DNA of 64,000 bases from Bacillota bacterium (GTDB taxonomy: Bacteria; Bacillota; Clostridia; DSM-8532), in assembly GCA_023415825.1 (NCBI GenBank), contig JAEZJF010000024.1, positions 186,001 to 250,000 of the forward strand, given 5' to 3'. Made by a program: the position numbers and the translations under genes. Under the pieces are notes generated by a model. It was not told the DNA's origin and searched no databases. It saw nothing but the letters and a program-made list of their open reading frames with translations. Shown piece after piece: positions 18,463-27,736 of this stretch (positions are counted from its first letter, which is position 1; each line of letters starts with the position of its first letter).

Positions 18463-19353
18463 TTATACCTGTCTTCTTGATACGACGACACGATTAATGC
18501 CGGAAAGATCTTTAAGAAGAAGCGTCTCCATGCCCTTTTGTGCAAAAAGAGCCTGAATTTTTATCGCTTGATCAAAACCGCATTCCACAGCTATTATGCC
18601 CTGGGGCGCCAAAAACTCCTGTGCTTTTTCAGCAAGAGCCCGGTAAAAGTCAAGACCATCCTCTCCGCCTGCCAGGGCCCCATAAGGCTCGAAATCCTTG
18701 ACCGAGGCCATAAGTCCGTTTATATCTCCTGATGGAATATAGGGCGGATTGGAAACGATAAGATCATATGGGGGAGTCAATCCCGAGGTTTCGGTGAGAA
18801 AATCAGCTAAAATAAAACGAACCCGCTCCGACACATGATGGGCTACGGCATTAGCTTTGGCAGTCTCCAACGCATCTTTGGAAATATCCACAGCATCCAC
18901 CCAACAGCTTGCATATTTCGCAAGGCTTACGGCCAGACAGCCTGAACCCGTCCCCACATCCAGCACCTGATAGTCATTTTTTTCAGCAAGCTCAAACATG
19001 GGTTGTGTAAAAAATGGGGTTGGCTTGCCCATTGCTTTAAGAGCCGATTCAGCCAAAAGCTCGGTGTCAGGCCTGGGGATTAAGACATGGGGATTCACTT
19101 TAAAGGAGAGGGCCAAAAACTCGCATTCCCCGGTAATGTAGGCAAAGGGCTCGTGTCGGCTACGCCTATCCACAGCCGACCGGAAGGACTCGATTTGCTG
19201 TGGGGTTGGTATAAAATCGGGATTGGCATAGATAAACCCCAGCTCTCTGCAAAGAACCCATGATAAAAGAAGACCGGCCTCTAAAGACGGGTCTTCCACA
19301 TGATTGCTTTTTAAAAACGCACTGGCTTTAATAAACAGTTCGTGAAGGGTCAT
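18463..19353 (-). CDS. prmC: Peptide chain release factor N5-glutamine methyltransferase
   Basis: The 296-residue SAM-dependent enzyme methylates the GGQ glutamine of release factors RF1 and RF2. An N-terminal helical domain (residues about 1-85) is followed by a Rossmann methyltransferase. The SAM motif is VLDVGTGSGCLAVSLA, near residue 130, and the catalytic NPPY motif sits in LIVSNPPYIPSGDIN, near residue 205. Length is typical. Its ATG overlaps the end of the DUF1385 gene by 4 bp, a linkage common in Clostridia, although prfA is absent from the window. Confidence 0.95.
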   Translation of the reverse strand: MTLHELFIKASAFLKSNHVEDPSLEAGLLLSWVLCRELGFIYANPDFIPTPQQIESFRSAVDRRSRHEPFAYITGECEFLALSFKVNPHVLIPRPDTELLAESALKAMGKPTPFFTQPMFELAEKNDYQVLDVGTGSGCLAVSLAKYASCWVDAVDISKDALETAKANAVAHHVSERVRFILADFLTETSGLTPPYDLIVSNPPYIPSGDINGLMASVKDFEPYGALAGGEDGLDFYRALAEKAQEFLAPQGIIAVECGFDQAIKIQALFAQKGMETLLLKDLSGINRVVVSRRQV

Positions 19354-20405
19354 TTCTCTTCCCCTGCTTCAACCTGAGTTGTATCAGCCGGTGCTGTCTC
19401 GGCAGAAGCTGCTACCTCCTCAGCCACACCGGTATCCTTAACAATAACGGCTTTTAAAGAGGCGATGGCTACTTCGATCATGGAGTCATCAGGCTCCTTG
19501 GTGGTAATTTTCTGGAGCATGAGCCCCGGCATGCTGATGATACGGACAAGCTTGTTATCAGTTTTAGCAGCAAGCTTAAATACCTCGTAGGAAACACCTG
19601 CGATAACAGGCAGCAGAGCCAGTCGAACCAGTAAGTTAACAATGGGGCTGTGCCATCCTGCAAAAGTAAACACCACGATACTGATGAGAATGACAATAAA
19701 CATGAAGGTGGTACCGCACCGGGGATGTAAGGTGGTGTGCTTCTTTACGTTTTCGACAGTTAACTCTTCGTCATTTTCCAAGGCATAGAGTGTTTTATGC
19801 TCAGCACCGTGGTACTGGAAAACCCGCTTGATTTCGTTGTTCTTTGAAACCAGAAAAACATAGGAGATAAATATGCCAATTCGAATGATACCCTCAATGA
19901 TATTGGCAAAAATGGCCCCACTGCCGGTTTTCTTATCGAAGCTTAAAAAGTTGGAGAAAAAGTCAGCTATCAGATTGGGCAAAAGCATAAAAAGTCCGAT
20001 GCCGAAGACCAGAGCAATCACCACAGAGCTGTAGAGCAAATAGGTCATATAGTTGGCACCCAGCTTTTTCTGCATCCAGAGATCAAACTTGCTTTCCTTT
20101 TCATCCTCGGTAAAGTCCACAAGCTCAGCTGAGTCCAAAAGAACTCTGACGCCTACAATCATGGACTCAAGCATGGATACAGCGCCCCGGACAAAGGGCA
20201 TGCCCAATAATTTATTTCTTTTTGTTATGGCAACATAGGTCTTTATTTCAGTATGGATTTCGCCCGAGCTTTTTCTCACAGACATGGCCATGCGGTCGTT
20301 TCCACGCATCATGACACCCTCTATCAGGGCTTCGCCGCCAATGTTACTGTTAATCTTAGGCTTCATCCAGATTTCTTTATTCATTGAAATACCTTGCCTT
20401 TTCAT
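19350..20405 (-). CDS. DUF1385 family membrane protein
   Basis: The 351-residue protein has the family start GGEALIEGVMMRGNDRMAMS and five or six membrane segments (about residues 120-300), including VFQYHGAEHKTLYALEN and HPRCGTTFMF with conserved His and Cys. The C-terminal 40 residues are Ala/Glu-rich and low in complexity. Family function is unknown; the gene commonly precedes prmC. ATG 20384 (MNKEIW), with an AAGG site 7-8 nt upstream, may be the real start instead of 20405. The gene is divergent from the FN3/SLH protein gene. Confidence 0.88.
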   Translation of the reverse strand: MKRQGISMNKEIWMKPKINSNIGGEALIEGVMMRGNDRMAMSVRKSSGEIHTEIKTYVAITKRNKLLGMPFVRGAVSMLESMIVGVRVLLDSAELVDFTEDEKESKFDLWMQKKLGANYMTYLLYSSVVIALVFGIGLFMLLPNLIADFFSNFLSFDKKTGSGAIFANIIEGIIRIGIFISYVFLVSKNNEIKRVFQYHGAEHKTLYALENDEELTVENVKKHTTLHPRCGTTFMFIVILISIVVFTFAGWHSPIVNLLVRLALLPVIAGVSYEVFKLAAKTDNKLVRIISMPGLMLQKITTKEPDDSMIEVAIASLKAVIVKDTGVAEEVAASAETAPADTTQVEAGEEK

Positions 20406-20591
20406 TTAGTACTCTATGTTCTATTATATATTAAATTTTATTTTCTGTCTCCGTATAAAACCCAAAAAACGGTCAATACTGTTAATGACCTCACAATACA
20501 TTTTGACCCCCTTTACTTGCCGGTATCACTACCGGCCCTTTTTTTGCCGATATATAGTCTATCATCCATAGATTTATCGGGGGTCGAGGTC

Positions 20592-22904
20592 TTGAAAAGA
20601 TTTAAAAAATTATTACTTCTCTTGCTTATTATCCTATTACTGACACCGTATCTGGGAACACCGGCTTTAACAGCCGCTTATGCGGTGGAGCTGGCGGTTC
20701 CGACGGGTCTTGGTGCCGAGGTTTTTCAAAATCATATCCGCCTTCGCTGGCAAAACAATAATAATAATAATTATTATAATACGGTCATTGAAAAGAGTAT
20801 CGATCAGGGAAATTTTTATACCATCACCACTTTGCCTAAAGGAACCTCCGAATACAAGGATTACTCCATCTCCAACGGGCATGTTTACACCTACCGCGCC
20901 CGCAACGTTTACGGTTCCTCTAAAAGTACCTATACTCCCGAGGTGGAGGCCATTACCTTTTATCCCACCTCCTTTACCGTTGCCCACGCTTACAGTGATC
21001 AGGTGGACTTGGAGTGGACTTACCCCACCCTCCCGCTCTTAAGGACTCCCGAGTATCAAACTGTTATTGAAAGACGACTCACCAGTAAAAGCAGCTGGGA
21101 GGTCATTGCGACCCTCCCCGCCTCCGAAACCACATACAGGGATAAAACGGTCTCCAACGACACGGCCTACTATTACCGCATCAGAACCAAGTATGCCAAC
21201 GACAACTATTCTAAATACGTTCCCTCCGATTGGGGAATTTATACCCGGACAGGCTACCCCTTGTCCACCGCTCTTTGGGGCTATGCCCTTTCTGATAACA
21301 GAATCAAGCTGGAATGGGATATGTCCTTGGCCGATGGAGGTAGGGCAATTCTGCAGAAAAAGGATATTGCCGGCAATTTCTATAACCTATCCACATCGGA
21401 ATACTATAATACCTATATTGATGAGTATCTCACCAAGGGCAGGACTTATACCTACCGACTCAAGATGCAGTCTAAAAACGGCTTGAGTTCTGAATTTTCC
21501 GAGGAGATCAACATCATTGCCGAAATGGTTCCTCATCCCTCGGATCTCTCAGCCACCACACTCTCTGCCGATCGGATTGCCCTGACCTGGAACTACCCCT
21601 ATGACGTAGAAACAGGCTTCGAGATATGGAGAAAAGACACCATCACTTGGACGCTTATCGCCACTGTACCAAAAAACTCAGACTCCTTTACCGACCACAA
21701 CGTTAAAGGGGGTGTGAGCTATACCTACAGGGTTAGGGCGATACGCGGAGAAACTGCATTTTCGGCCTTCTCCCTTGACAAGACGATTTATAACGCCTTT
21801 CCTGTAACGCCCAAAGCTCCGGTCGGCTATACAAGCGAGGGCATACTGCGCCTATTCAGTACCGACGAGGTGCCGAGAGGCACCCTCTACACTTTGGAGT
21901 ATAAAGATCATATCAACAGTGAGTGGAAGGATTACAAATCAGTAAGCCAGGGTCTCTTGATTGCTTACATATTCTATTCCGCTCAGGACGAATTTTATTT
22001 CAGAATCAGGTCTAACGTGGGAAGTCTTGCCAGCTATTCACCTGAATACCATTTTTACGGCTCTTCTCCGGATCCCGTTCAAAAACTCAGTGCACCTCTT
22101 GTAGGGTTTGAGCGCATTTCTTTGACCTGGAAGGATACAGGCAGCAAATCCGAAGGCTATAAAATCTACCGCACAGCAAACAACAACAGGGAATTGATAG
22201 AAACCGTAACTCGCATTGAATACAACGATGAAATGAGCTTCACGGATGAAGCCCCCATACCGGGCTCTGTTTCCCGCTACGAGGTTTTGGCTTATAACGC
22301 CTCGGGGGAATCAAAAGTTCAAGCCATTTCCGTGACGGTACCTAAAGCTTTTAAATTCAATGACATTTCCGCTTATACATGGGCCCATGAGGCAATTTAC
22401 ACCCTGTCAGGACTGGGTGCCCTGGATTACCAAAACGGTAATTTTGAACCTGAAAAGGCTCTCACCAGAGGGCAGATGACCCGTTTGGCTTTAAGGGCCT
22501 TTGAATTTTCCTATGATCCTCAAGGGCTTTCCCCCTTAACTGATCTCTATGCAGGCCATACCTATTATCAGGACCTAAAAACCGCCGTTAAGCTTGGCCT
22601 CCTGTACCCCGATGTCCAGGGGAAAATATACCCCGACCAGGCTGTGACCCGACGGGAACTGGTTCTTTTCCTGAACAACTGCCTCAATGCGTTAGGACGT
22701 CCTCTTAGCACCCTTGATCAAGAGTACCTTCAGGGTTTTGTTGATTACGATACCATTTCAGCCAACGAAGCCCCCATTATGGCATCCTTTGTGGGAGACG
22801 GTCTTGTATCGGGAAAGAGCGGAGGGCGCTTGGGCTTGTCGGACAGGACGTCAAAGGTAGAGGGCGTGGCCATCATCTACCGCACCATGAGAAGGTATAA
22901 ATAG
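20592..22904 (+). CDS. Secreted protein with fibronectin type III repeats and SLH domains
   Basis: The frame is open from 20394, but the signal peptide begins at a TTG codon at 20592 (LKRFKKLLLLLLIILLL), with GGGGGT about 7 nt upstream; that start gives 770 residues. After the signal peptide come about six FN3-like repeats (residues about 30-560), several opening with an LSA..L..DRI.LTW-type pattern and ending with YTYRVRAI-type strands. About three SLH repeats follow at the C-terminus (about residues 585-770), including EPEKALTRGQMTRLALRAFE. It is probably a cell-wall-anchored surface protein. A poly-Asn/Tyr stretch near residue 56 is encoded by an AAT repeat. The role of the FN3 part is unknown. 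Confidence 0.82.
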   Translation: MKRFKKLLLLLLIILLLTPYLGTPALTAAYAVELAVPTGLGAEVFQNHIRLRWQNNNNNNYYNTVIEKSIDQGNFYTITTLPKGTSEYKDYSISNGHVYTYRARNVYGSSKSTYTPEVEAITFYPTSFTVAHAYSDQVDLEWTYPTLPLLRTPEYQTVIERRLTSKSSWEVIATLPASETTYRDKTVSNDTAYYYRIRTKYANDNYSKYVPSDWGIYTRTGYPLSTALWGYALSDNRIKLEWDMSLADGGRAILQKKDIAGNFYNLSTSEYYNTYIDEYLTKGRTYTYRLKMQSKNGLSSEFSEEINIIAEMVPHPSDLSATTLSADRIALTWNYPYDVETGFEIWRKDTITWTLIATVPKNSDSFTDHNVKGGVSYTYRVRAIRGETAFSAFSLDKTIYNAFPVTPKAPVGYTSEGILRLFSTDEVPRGTLYTLEYKDHINSEWKDYKSVSQGLLIAYIFYSAQDEFYFRIRSNVGSLASYSPEYHFYGSSPDPVQKLSAPLVGFERISLTWKDTGSKSEGYKIYRTANNNRELIETVTRIEYNDEMSFTDEAPIPGSVSRYEVLAYNASGESKVQAISVTVPKAFKFNDISAYTWAHEAIYTLSGLGALDYQNGNFEPEKALTRGQMTRLALRAFEFSYDPQGLSPLTDLYAGHTYYQDLKTAVKLGLLYPDVQGKIYPDQAVTRRELVLFLNNCLNALGRPLSTLDQEYLQGFVDYDTISANEAPIMASFVGDGLVSGKSGGRLGLSDRTSKVEGVAIIYRTMRRYK

Positions 22905-22907
22905 TCC

Positions 22908-23294
22908 TCATCTCGTTATAAATGCCAGAGAAACGCATATAATAAGCGACGCAAAGGTCGAAATGACAATAGAAATTCTGATTTTGTCAGTTTTTCGCTT
23001 AAGACGCTTTGAATTGAGGTATAAAGAAAACAGGCTCAAACAAAACTGAACCAGGGAAATAATCAGTGCGGATTGTAAAAGCCTAAAGTCCCAATACTCC
23101 CTGACAGTAGTTTTGAACAAATGGTCGAAAAGGGTCATAGACTGGGGTTCGGCGCTGATAATAAGGCCGATGTTCAAGAGCAATATACCCCATAGTATAA
23201 TACTGGACAGGTCTATCAGCTTAATGATAATATCAGGGCCTTTTCTGACGTAAGAAGGATTTTGTGTTTTGTTTACCAATTTGATCCTCTCCAT
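22908..23294 (-). CDS. Small integral membrane protein, unknown
   Basis: The 128-residue protein has three clear hydrophobic segments (about residues 27-49, 72-93 and 105-127) and a basic N-terminus and middle loop (KRLKRKTDK). I do not recognise a family. It converges on the FN3/SLH gene with a 3-nt gap, so the two transcripts probably overlap at their ends. The high density of hydrophobic residues and a normal start support it as a real gene. Confidence 0.6.
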   Translation of the reverse strand: MERIKLVNKTQNPSYVRKGPDIIIKLIDLSSIILWGILLLNIGLIISAEPQSMTLFDHLFKTTVREYWDFRLLQSALIISLVQFCLSLFSLYLNSKRLKRKTDKIRISIVISTFASLIICVSLAFITR

Positions 23295-23376
23295 TCAGGG
23301 GCTAAAAATATTACTCCCACCCCACAGCCAGTTTACACCCTAATATTACCATATTTTTATTTAGAATTAAAGCGCG

Positions 23377-23405
23377 TTGAAAAATTGGGGAAAATAAAAT
23401 AGTAT
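23377..23405 (+). promoter_or_regulatory. Candidate sigma-A promoter of glgB
   Basis: TTGAAA (23377-23382) and TAGTAT (23400-23405) are separated by 17 nt, about 30 nt before the glgB ATG. GGAGG follows just before the start. Confidence 0.6.
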
Positions 23406-23434
23406 AAACCTAAAGCAAGCTTGGAGGTAACAAT

Positions 23435-25651
23435 ATGGACCTCGGTATGCAATTGGCACATATAGAGGAGCTTATAAGCGGCTGCTCGAAAAATCCACAT
23501 GCACTATTAGGACAGCACTTAATAGACAATGAAATGGTAGTCCGGGCATTCAATCCCCACTCCAAGAGCATTACGGTTCGGGATCTACATAGTCTTGATA
23601 CCTTTGCTCTTACGCTCATTGATGAACGCGGACTTTTTGAAGGGCATATAAAAGAACGGCAGCAGCCTTTTGCCTACGAGCTCATCCACACCACACATGA
23701 AAATCACACCTATTCGGTCATCGACCCCTATGCCTTTTGGCCTACAGTAGCAGATTACGACCTCTACCTCTTTAATCAGGGCAATCATCACCGCATTTAC
23801 GAAAAACTGGGCTGCCATCTTTGCGAGGTTAACGGCGTATACGGGGCTGCCTTTGCCGTATGGGCACCATCAGCCAGAGGTGTGAGCGTCGTAGGCTCCT
23901 TTAACCAATGGGACGGCCGCGTCCACCCCATGCGTCTGATCGGAAACTCAGGGGTCTGGGAGCTTTTTATCCCGGGACTTGCCAAGGGTGATCTCTATAA
24001 ATATGAGGTCAGGACACCCTCCGGTGAGGTCTATCTCAAAGCCGATCCCTACGCCTTTTATGCTGAAAAGCCCCCCCAAACCGCATCTGTGGTTTATGAT
24101 ACCGATAACTACAGCTGGCGTGACAAAGCCTGGATGGAAGTCAGATCCCGTGAAAGCACTTTTAATAAGCCGGTGAATATATATGAGGTGCACCTGGGTT
24201 CATGGATGCAGGAGCCCGATGGTGATCCGGACTCTGAAACCGGCTTTAAGCCTTATTCGTATAGGAGACTCGCCGATACCCTGATACCCTATGTTAAAAG
24301 CATGGGATATACCCATATTGAGCTTCTGCCCATTACGGAGTATCCCTATGACGGCTCCTGGGGCTACCAGGTGACGGGCTATTACGCCTCCACCAGCCGG
24401 TATGGCGCACCGGAGGATTTTAAGTTTTTTGTGGACACCTGTCATGAAAACGATATTGGCATTATCCTGGACTGGGTTCCCGCACACTTCCCCAAGGATG
24501 GCCATGGACTGGCCCGATTTGACGGCACTGCCCTTTATGAATATGAGGACAAGCGTATGGGCGAGCATCTGGAATGGGGTACCCATGTCTTTAATTACGG
24601 ACGCAATGAGGTTAAGAATTTCTTGATTTCCAACGCCGTTTACTGGTTTGAACAATTTCATATTGATGGTCTTCGTGTCGATGCAGTGGCCTCCATGCTT
24701 TATCTGGACTATTGCCGCAAGCCCGGGGAGTGGCTTCCAAACCCCTACGGCGGTCGTGAGAATTTGGAGGCCGTTGAATTTATCAAGCATCTTAATTATG
24801 TGGTGTATAAATACTTTCCCAATGTCATGATGATTGCGGAGGAGTCCACCTCCTGGCCCCGGGTAACAAAACCCGTCCACGAGGGAGGTCTGGGCTTTAC
24901 CCATAAATGGAATATGGGCTGGATGAACGACTTTTTACGCTATATGAGTATGGATTCCCTGTATCGCAAGCATCATCAGAACCTTATTACCTTCTCCTTC
25001 ATGTATGCCTGGAGTGAGAATTTTGTATTGGTTCTCTCCCATGACGAGGTAGTGCACGGGAAATGCTCCCTACTCAACAAGATGCCTGGTGATTACTGGC
25101 AGAAATTTGCGGGCTTAAGGAGTGCCTATGGCTACTTTTTCGGGCATCCGGGCAAGAAGCTTCTCTTTATGGGCGGCGAGTTTGGTCAGTTTATCGAATG
25201 GAAATACAAGGAGAGCCTCGACTGGCACCTTTTGAATTATCCCATGCATGAAAAGCTCAGCCGCTGTATATCCGATTTGAATCATCTCTATCAGACTGAA
25301 AAAGCGCTTTACGAGGTGGATTTTGAATATGAGGGATTTGAATGGATAGACTGCAATGACACCGAGCACAGCATCGTCTGTTTCATGAGAAAAGGATTGG
25401 ATTGGCGGGATATGTTGATTTTTATCTGCAACTTCACGCCTCAGGCCCATGAGAATTATCGCATCGGCGCTCCTTTAGACACAACCTATTCTGAAATATT
25501 CAACACCGATCATGAGCAATACGGGGGCAGCAATGTACTGAATGAAAACCCCATTATGGCCGAAAAACAGCCCTACCACAATAAGCCCTACTCCATTTCC
25601 CTGCGCATTCCGCCCCTTGCCACCATCATTTTACGACCCAAGACCCGATAG
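23435..25651 (+). CDS. glgB: 1,4-alpha-glucan branching enzyme
   Basis: The 738-residue GH13 enzyme makes alpha-1,6 branches in glycogen. Two N-terminal CBM48-like modules (about residues 10-105 and 125-220) precede the TIM barrel. Catalytic residues are visible: the nucleophile Asp in GLRVDAVASM near residue 416, the acid/base Glu in MIAEES near 469, and the transition-state Asp in LSHDEVVHGK near 537. The region ILDWVPAHFPKDGHGLA fits branching enzymes (GH13_9). Length matches the family. No glgA, glgC, glgD or glgP is nearby, so it stands alone. Ribosome binding site TTGGAGG. Confidence 0.96.
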   Translation: MDLGMQLAHIEELISGCSKNPHALLGQHLIDNEMVVRAFNPHSKSITVRDLHSLDTFALTLIDERGLFEGHIKERQQPFAYELIHTTHENHTYSVIDPYAFWPTVADYDLYLFNQGNHHRIYEKLGCHLCEVNGVYGAAFAVWAPSARGVSVVGSFNQWDGRVHPMRLIGNSGVWELFIPGLAKGDLYKYEVRTPSGEVYLKADPYAFYAEKPPQTASVVYDTDNYSWRDKAWMEVRSRESTFNKPVNIYEVHLGSWMQEPDGDPDSETGFKPYSYRRLADTLIPYVKSMGYTHIELLPITEYPYDGSWGYQVTGYYASTSRYGAPEDFKFFVDTCHENDIGIILDWVPAHFPKDGHGLARFDGTALYEYEDKRMGEHLEWGTHVFNYGRNEVKNFLISNAVYWFEQFHIDGLRVDAVASMLYLDYCRKPGEWLPNPYGGRENLEAVEFIKHLNYVVYKYFPNVMMIAEESTSWPRVTKPVHEGGLGFTHKWNMGWMNDFLRYMSMDSLYRKHHQNLITFSFMYAWSENFVLVLSHDEVVHGKCSLLNKMPGDYWQKFAGLRSAYGYFFGHPGKKLLFMGGEFGQFIEWKYKESLDWHLLNYPMHEKLSRCISDLNHLYQTEKALYEVDFEYEGFEWIDCNDTEHSIVCFMRKGLDWRDMLIFICNFTPQAHENYRIGAPLDTTYSEIFNTDHEQYGGSNVLNENPIMAEKQPYHNKPYSISLRIPPLATIILRPKTR

Positions 25652-25659
25652 GCCGAGGG

Positions 25660-25671
25660 GGACGGCCGTCC
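25660..25671. repeat. GGACGGCCGTCC palindrome
   Basis: A perfect 12-nt palindrome within GAGGGGGACGG...CCGTCCTAAG lies just after glgB. It shares its core with the hairpins at 16510-16531 and 27679-27715, suggesting a dispersed small repeat placed after genes. Confidence 0.45.
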
Positions 25672-25762
25672 TAAGTTCTAATTTTTGTAAACCTGTCATA
25701 TACTTATTCGTATTTCTGAGCGAATGCTAAAGAAGTATTAGAAGAACGAAAAGGTGAGGTTT

Positions 25763-26086
25763 ATGAAATTAAATTATGTATCAGTTTTACGGGAATATCG
25801 GTCAAAAAATCGAGACGGGGGTTACTATGTCCGTGGAGAGCTGGAAAGCCAGCCCTCAGCCCTGTGGTTTAGACAATTTCAATTGTCCTGGATAAATACA
25901 CCAGCCTATCGGAAGCTGTGCCCGGAGCCCCAGCTCAATCGCAATGATATCCTTATTCCCCTGTCCGGCAGGGAAAATATAAGTGCAGCCATTGAGGCAT
26001 TGAGAAAAGTGGTTCTGCTTGTAAATGAGCCGATGACAGATCAGGAGGACTCCTCCTATACACAATATACACAGGCTGTCAATTAA
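25763..26086 (+). CDS. Conserved-looking small protein, unknown
   Basis: The 107-residue soluble protein is read from ATG 25763, with an AAGGTGAGG ribosome binding site directly upstream; a GTG at 25754 inside that site is unlikely. It has no membrane segment or signal peptide. The sequence contains RGELESQPSALWFRQFQLSW and a short alpha/beta pattern ending in an Asp/Glu-rich tail. I do not recognise a family. A terminator follows at 26120-26166, supporting a monocistronic gene. Confidence 0.6.
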   Translation: MKLNYVSVLREYRSKNRDGGYYVRGELESQPSALWFRQFQLSWINTPAYRKLCPEPQLNRNDILIPLSGRENISAAIEALRKVVLLVNEPMTDQEDSSYTQYTQAVN

Positions 26087-26119
26087 GGCATAAAGTCAAA
26101 TTGAATAGTTGATATAAAG

Positions 26120-26166
26120 AAGAGCTCCGAAAGTGAAGTGTATTTCACAAAAAGGGCTCTTTTTTA
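26120..26166 (+). terminator. Rho-independent terminator
   Basis: AAGAGC at 26120-26125 pairs with GCTCTT at 26156-26161, with an inner TGAA/TTCA stem, and a T-run follows (26160-26165). It closes the small gene at 25763-26086. Confidence 0.7.
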
Positions 26167-26222
26167 ATGTATTTTATGATGTTATACTTTTTTAAAGAAA
26201 TAGAAAGGTTGACTGAAGTAAA

Positions 26223-27161
26223 ATGAAAATAAAAAGTTCCTTGGGAATTCCTGCTGTTTTATTTGCCGTTATTGTCTGGGGGATTTCCTTTGTCTCCACA
26301 AAGATTATTCTCAATGATCTCCCGCCTGTGACCATAGCCTTTTTCAGGCAGTTCGTGGCGCTTGTACCCCTGCTCATCCTCATGGCCATAAAGAAAGAGA
26401 GCTTTCGCATTAAAAAAGGCGAGTTTTTGACCTTTTTACTTGCAGCCCTGTTTGGTATTGTGCTTTACTTTGTTTGCGAGAATAAAGGGCTGGTTTTGAC
26501 CTCGGCTTCCAATGCCTCCATGCTGGTTGCTGCCATTCCCATATTCGCTCTTGTGGCGGAGAGTGTCACCAACCGGTCACGACTGGAGCTGCCCTCGCTT
26601 TTTTGTATTGTCGCCTCCATACTGGGCGTCTATTTTGTCATATTTGAGGACGGAATACCTGATTTCAGTTCAGATTCTTTCTTAGGAAACCTTCTGGTCT
26701 TGGGGGCCATGGTGTCCTGGATTCTCTATACCTTCTTAAGCAAAAGACTTGGAGAGAAATATTCCAGCCTTAAGATGACCACTATTCAAACCTTAATGAG
26801 TATCCCGCTATTTGCCCCTTTTATTTTCAGCGAGATTGGGGCATGGAAAATGCCCTCACCCGTTGGCTTACTCAATCTGGTTTTTCTGGGCGTATTTTGT
26901 TCGGCCCTGGCCTATGTCTTTTATCTTTTCGGGATCCAGGCTCTTGGGCCTGTATTGCCTTCAGCGCTGCTGAATCTGGTACCCGTTGTGACTATCATAA
27001 CGGGCGCGTTGCTATTGTCCGAGGATCTCTCGGGTTACCAGATCCTTGGAGCCAGCCTTATTATCGGGAGCCTTACTTTCCTTAGCGTTATGAAGGTAAG
27101 GAAAAAGCCCAATCTCCCATCAGATGAGGTCTTGAACGCTATAGACTCTTCAATTAACTAA
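26223..27161 (+). CDS. EamA/DMT family transporter
   Basis: The 312-residue protein has ten predicted membrane segments as two EamA repeats of about 140 residues each. Conserved features include VWGISFVSTKIIL in helix 1, IAFFRQFVALVPL, and the second-repeat LNLVPVVTIITGALLLSEDL. DMT proteins export metabolites or amino acids; the substrate cannot be inferred from sequence. AAAGGTTG lies upstream of the ATG. It is flanked by unrelated genes. Confidence 0.9.
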   Translation: MKIKSSLGIPAVLFAVIVWGISFVSTKIILNDLPPVTIAFFRQFVALVPLLILMAIKKESFRIKKGEFLTFLLAALFGIVLYFVCENKGLVLTSASNASMLVAAIPIFALVAESVTNRSRLELPSLFCIVASILGVYFVIFEDGIPDFSSDSFLGNLLVLGAMVSWILYTFLSKRLGEKYSSLKMTTIQTLMSIPLFAPFIFSEIGAWKMPSPVGLLNLVFLGVFCSALAYVFYLFGIQALGPVLPSALLNLVPVVTIITGALLLSEDLSGYQILGASLIIGSLTFLSVMKVRKKPNLPSDEVLNAIDSSIN

Positions 27162-27243
27162 AGAGTGGAAGATAGATAGCATGTACCAAATGAAGTGCTT
27201 GGCCATATATTGTAATGAGTAAGCATGAAAGGAGGTACATCCA

Positions 27244-27675
27244 ATGTCTCAGCAATTTGAAAGAGATAGAGGACGAGACCGGGACCGGGACGAAAGGGAA
27301 TTTCGTGATCGGGAAAGAGAGCGAGAGAGAGAACGGGACAGGGAGCGGGGCTTCCGGCGTTTTCCCTTTGATTTTTTCCCCATACCGACACCCTTTATGC
27401 CTTTTCCTCAATTCCCCCAGCAGTCCAGCCCTCCGGTGGGTCCGCCTCCGTCTTTTATTCCCCAGCAGCCCATAGGAGCTTTTGCCGTTGATCCGGGAGC
27501 AATCTCCCGTTGTCTTTTCCGGTTTACCTTTATTTGGCCTTTTCGGCAAAGACCCTTCTGGCTTTTCCCTACATTTGTCGGACCCAGGTCTGTAGCGGGG
27601 TTTAGATGGACGGGATTTAATTGGGTCTTTTTTGGTATGGATTTAAGAGAAATTCAGTCCTTCGCATGTGTGTAA
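27244..27675 (+). CDS. Protein with charged RDE-repeat N-terminus, Pro-rich linker and Firmicute-type C-terminal domain
   Basis: The 143-residue protein has a strong ribosome binding site (AAAGGAGGT, 9 nt before ATG), so translation is likely despite odd composition. Residues 6-36 are nearly all Arg, Asp and Glu in alternation. Residues 38-78 form a Pro/Phe-rich linker. Residues about 80-143 are a compact aromatic domain ending in FPTFVGPRSVAGFRWTGFNW and a Cys near the end. Similar C-terminal domains are known to me from spore-former proteins without assigned function. It could be a surface or coat component; that is inference. It has no signal peptide. Confidence 0.65.
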   Translation: MSQQFERDRGRDRDRDEREFRDRERERERERDRERGFRRFPFDFFPIPTPFMPFPQFPQQSSPPVGPPPSFIPQQPIGAFAVDPGAISRCLFRFTFIWPFRQRPFWLFPTFVGPRSVAGFRWTGFNWVFFGMDLREIQSFACV

Positions 27676-27678
27676 TAG

Positions 27679-27715
27679 CAAGTGAGGGACGGTTTCCTAC
27701 CGTCCCCTCGACTTG
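27679..27715. terminator. Bipartite GGGACGG/CCGTCCC palindrome between convergent genes
   Basis: CAAGT and AGGGACGG pair with CCGTCCC(C)T and ACTTG across a 7-nt loop. It lies between the convergent gene ends at 27675 and 27737 and could terminate both. The core matches the dispersed palindromes at 16510 and 25660. Confidence 0.55.
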
Positions 27716-27736
27716 TTTCCCCCCATTTGTTGTTCT

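Noticed and set aside
24200..24904. 234-codon minus-strand frame within glgB
   Set aside because: Antisense to the catalytic domain of a clear branching enzyme; no start site signal.
27154..27549. Minus-strand frame opposite the R/D/E-rich gene
   Set aside because: No ribosome binding site, and the composition mirrors the repeat on the other strand.
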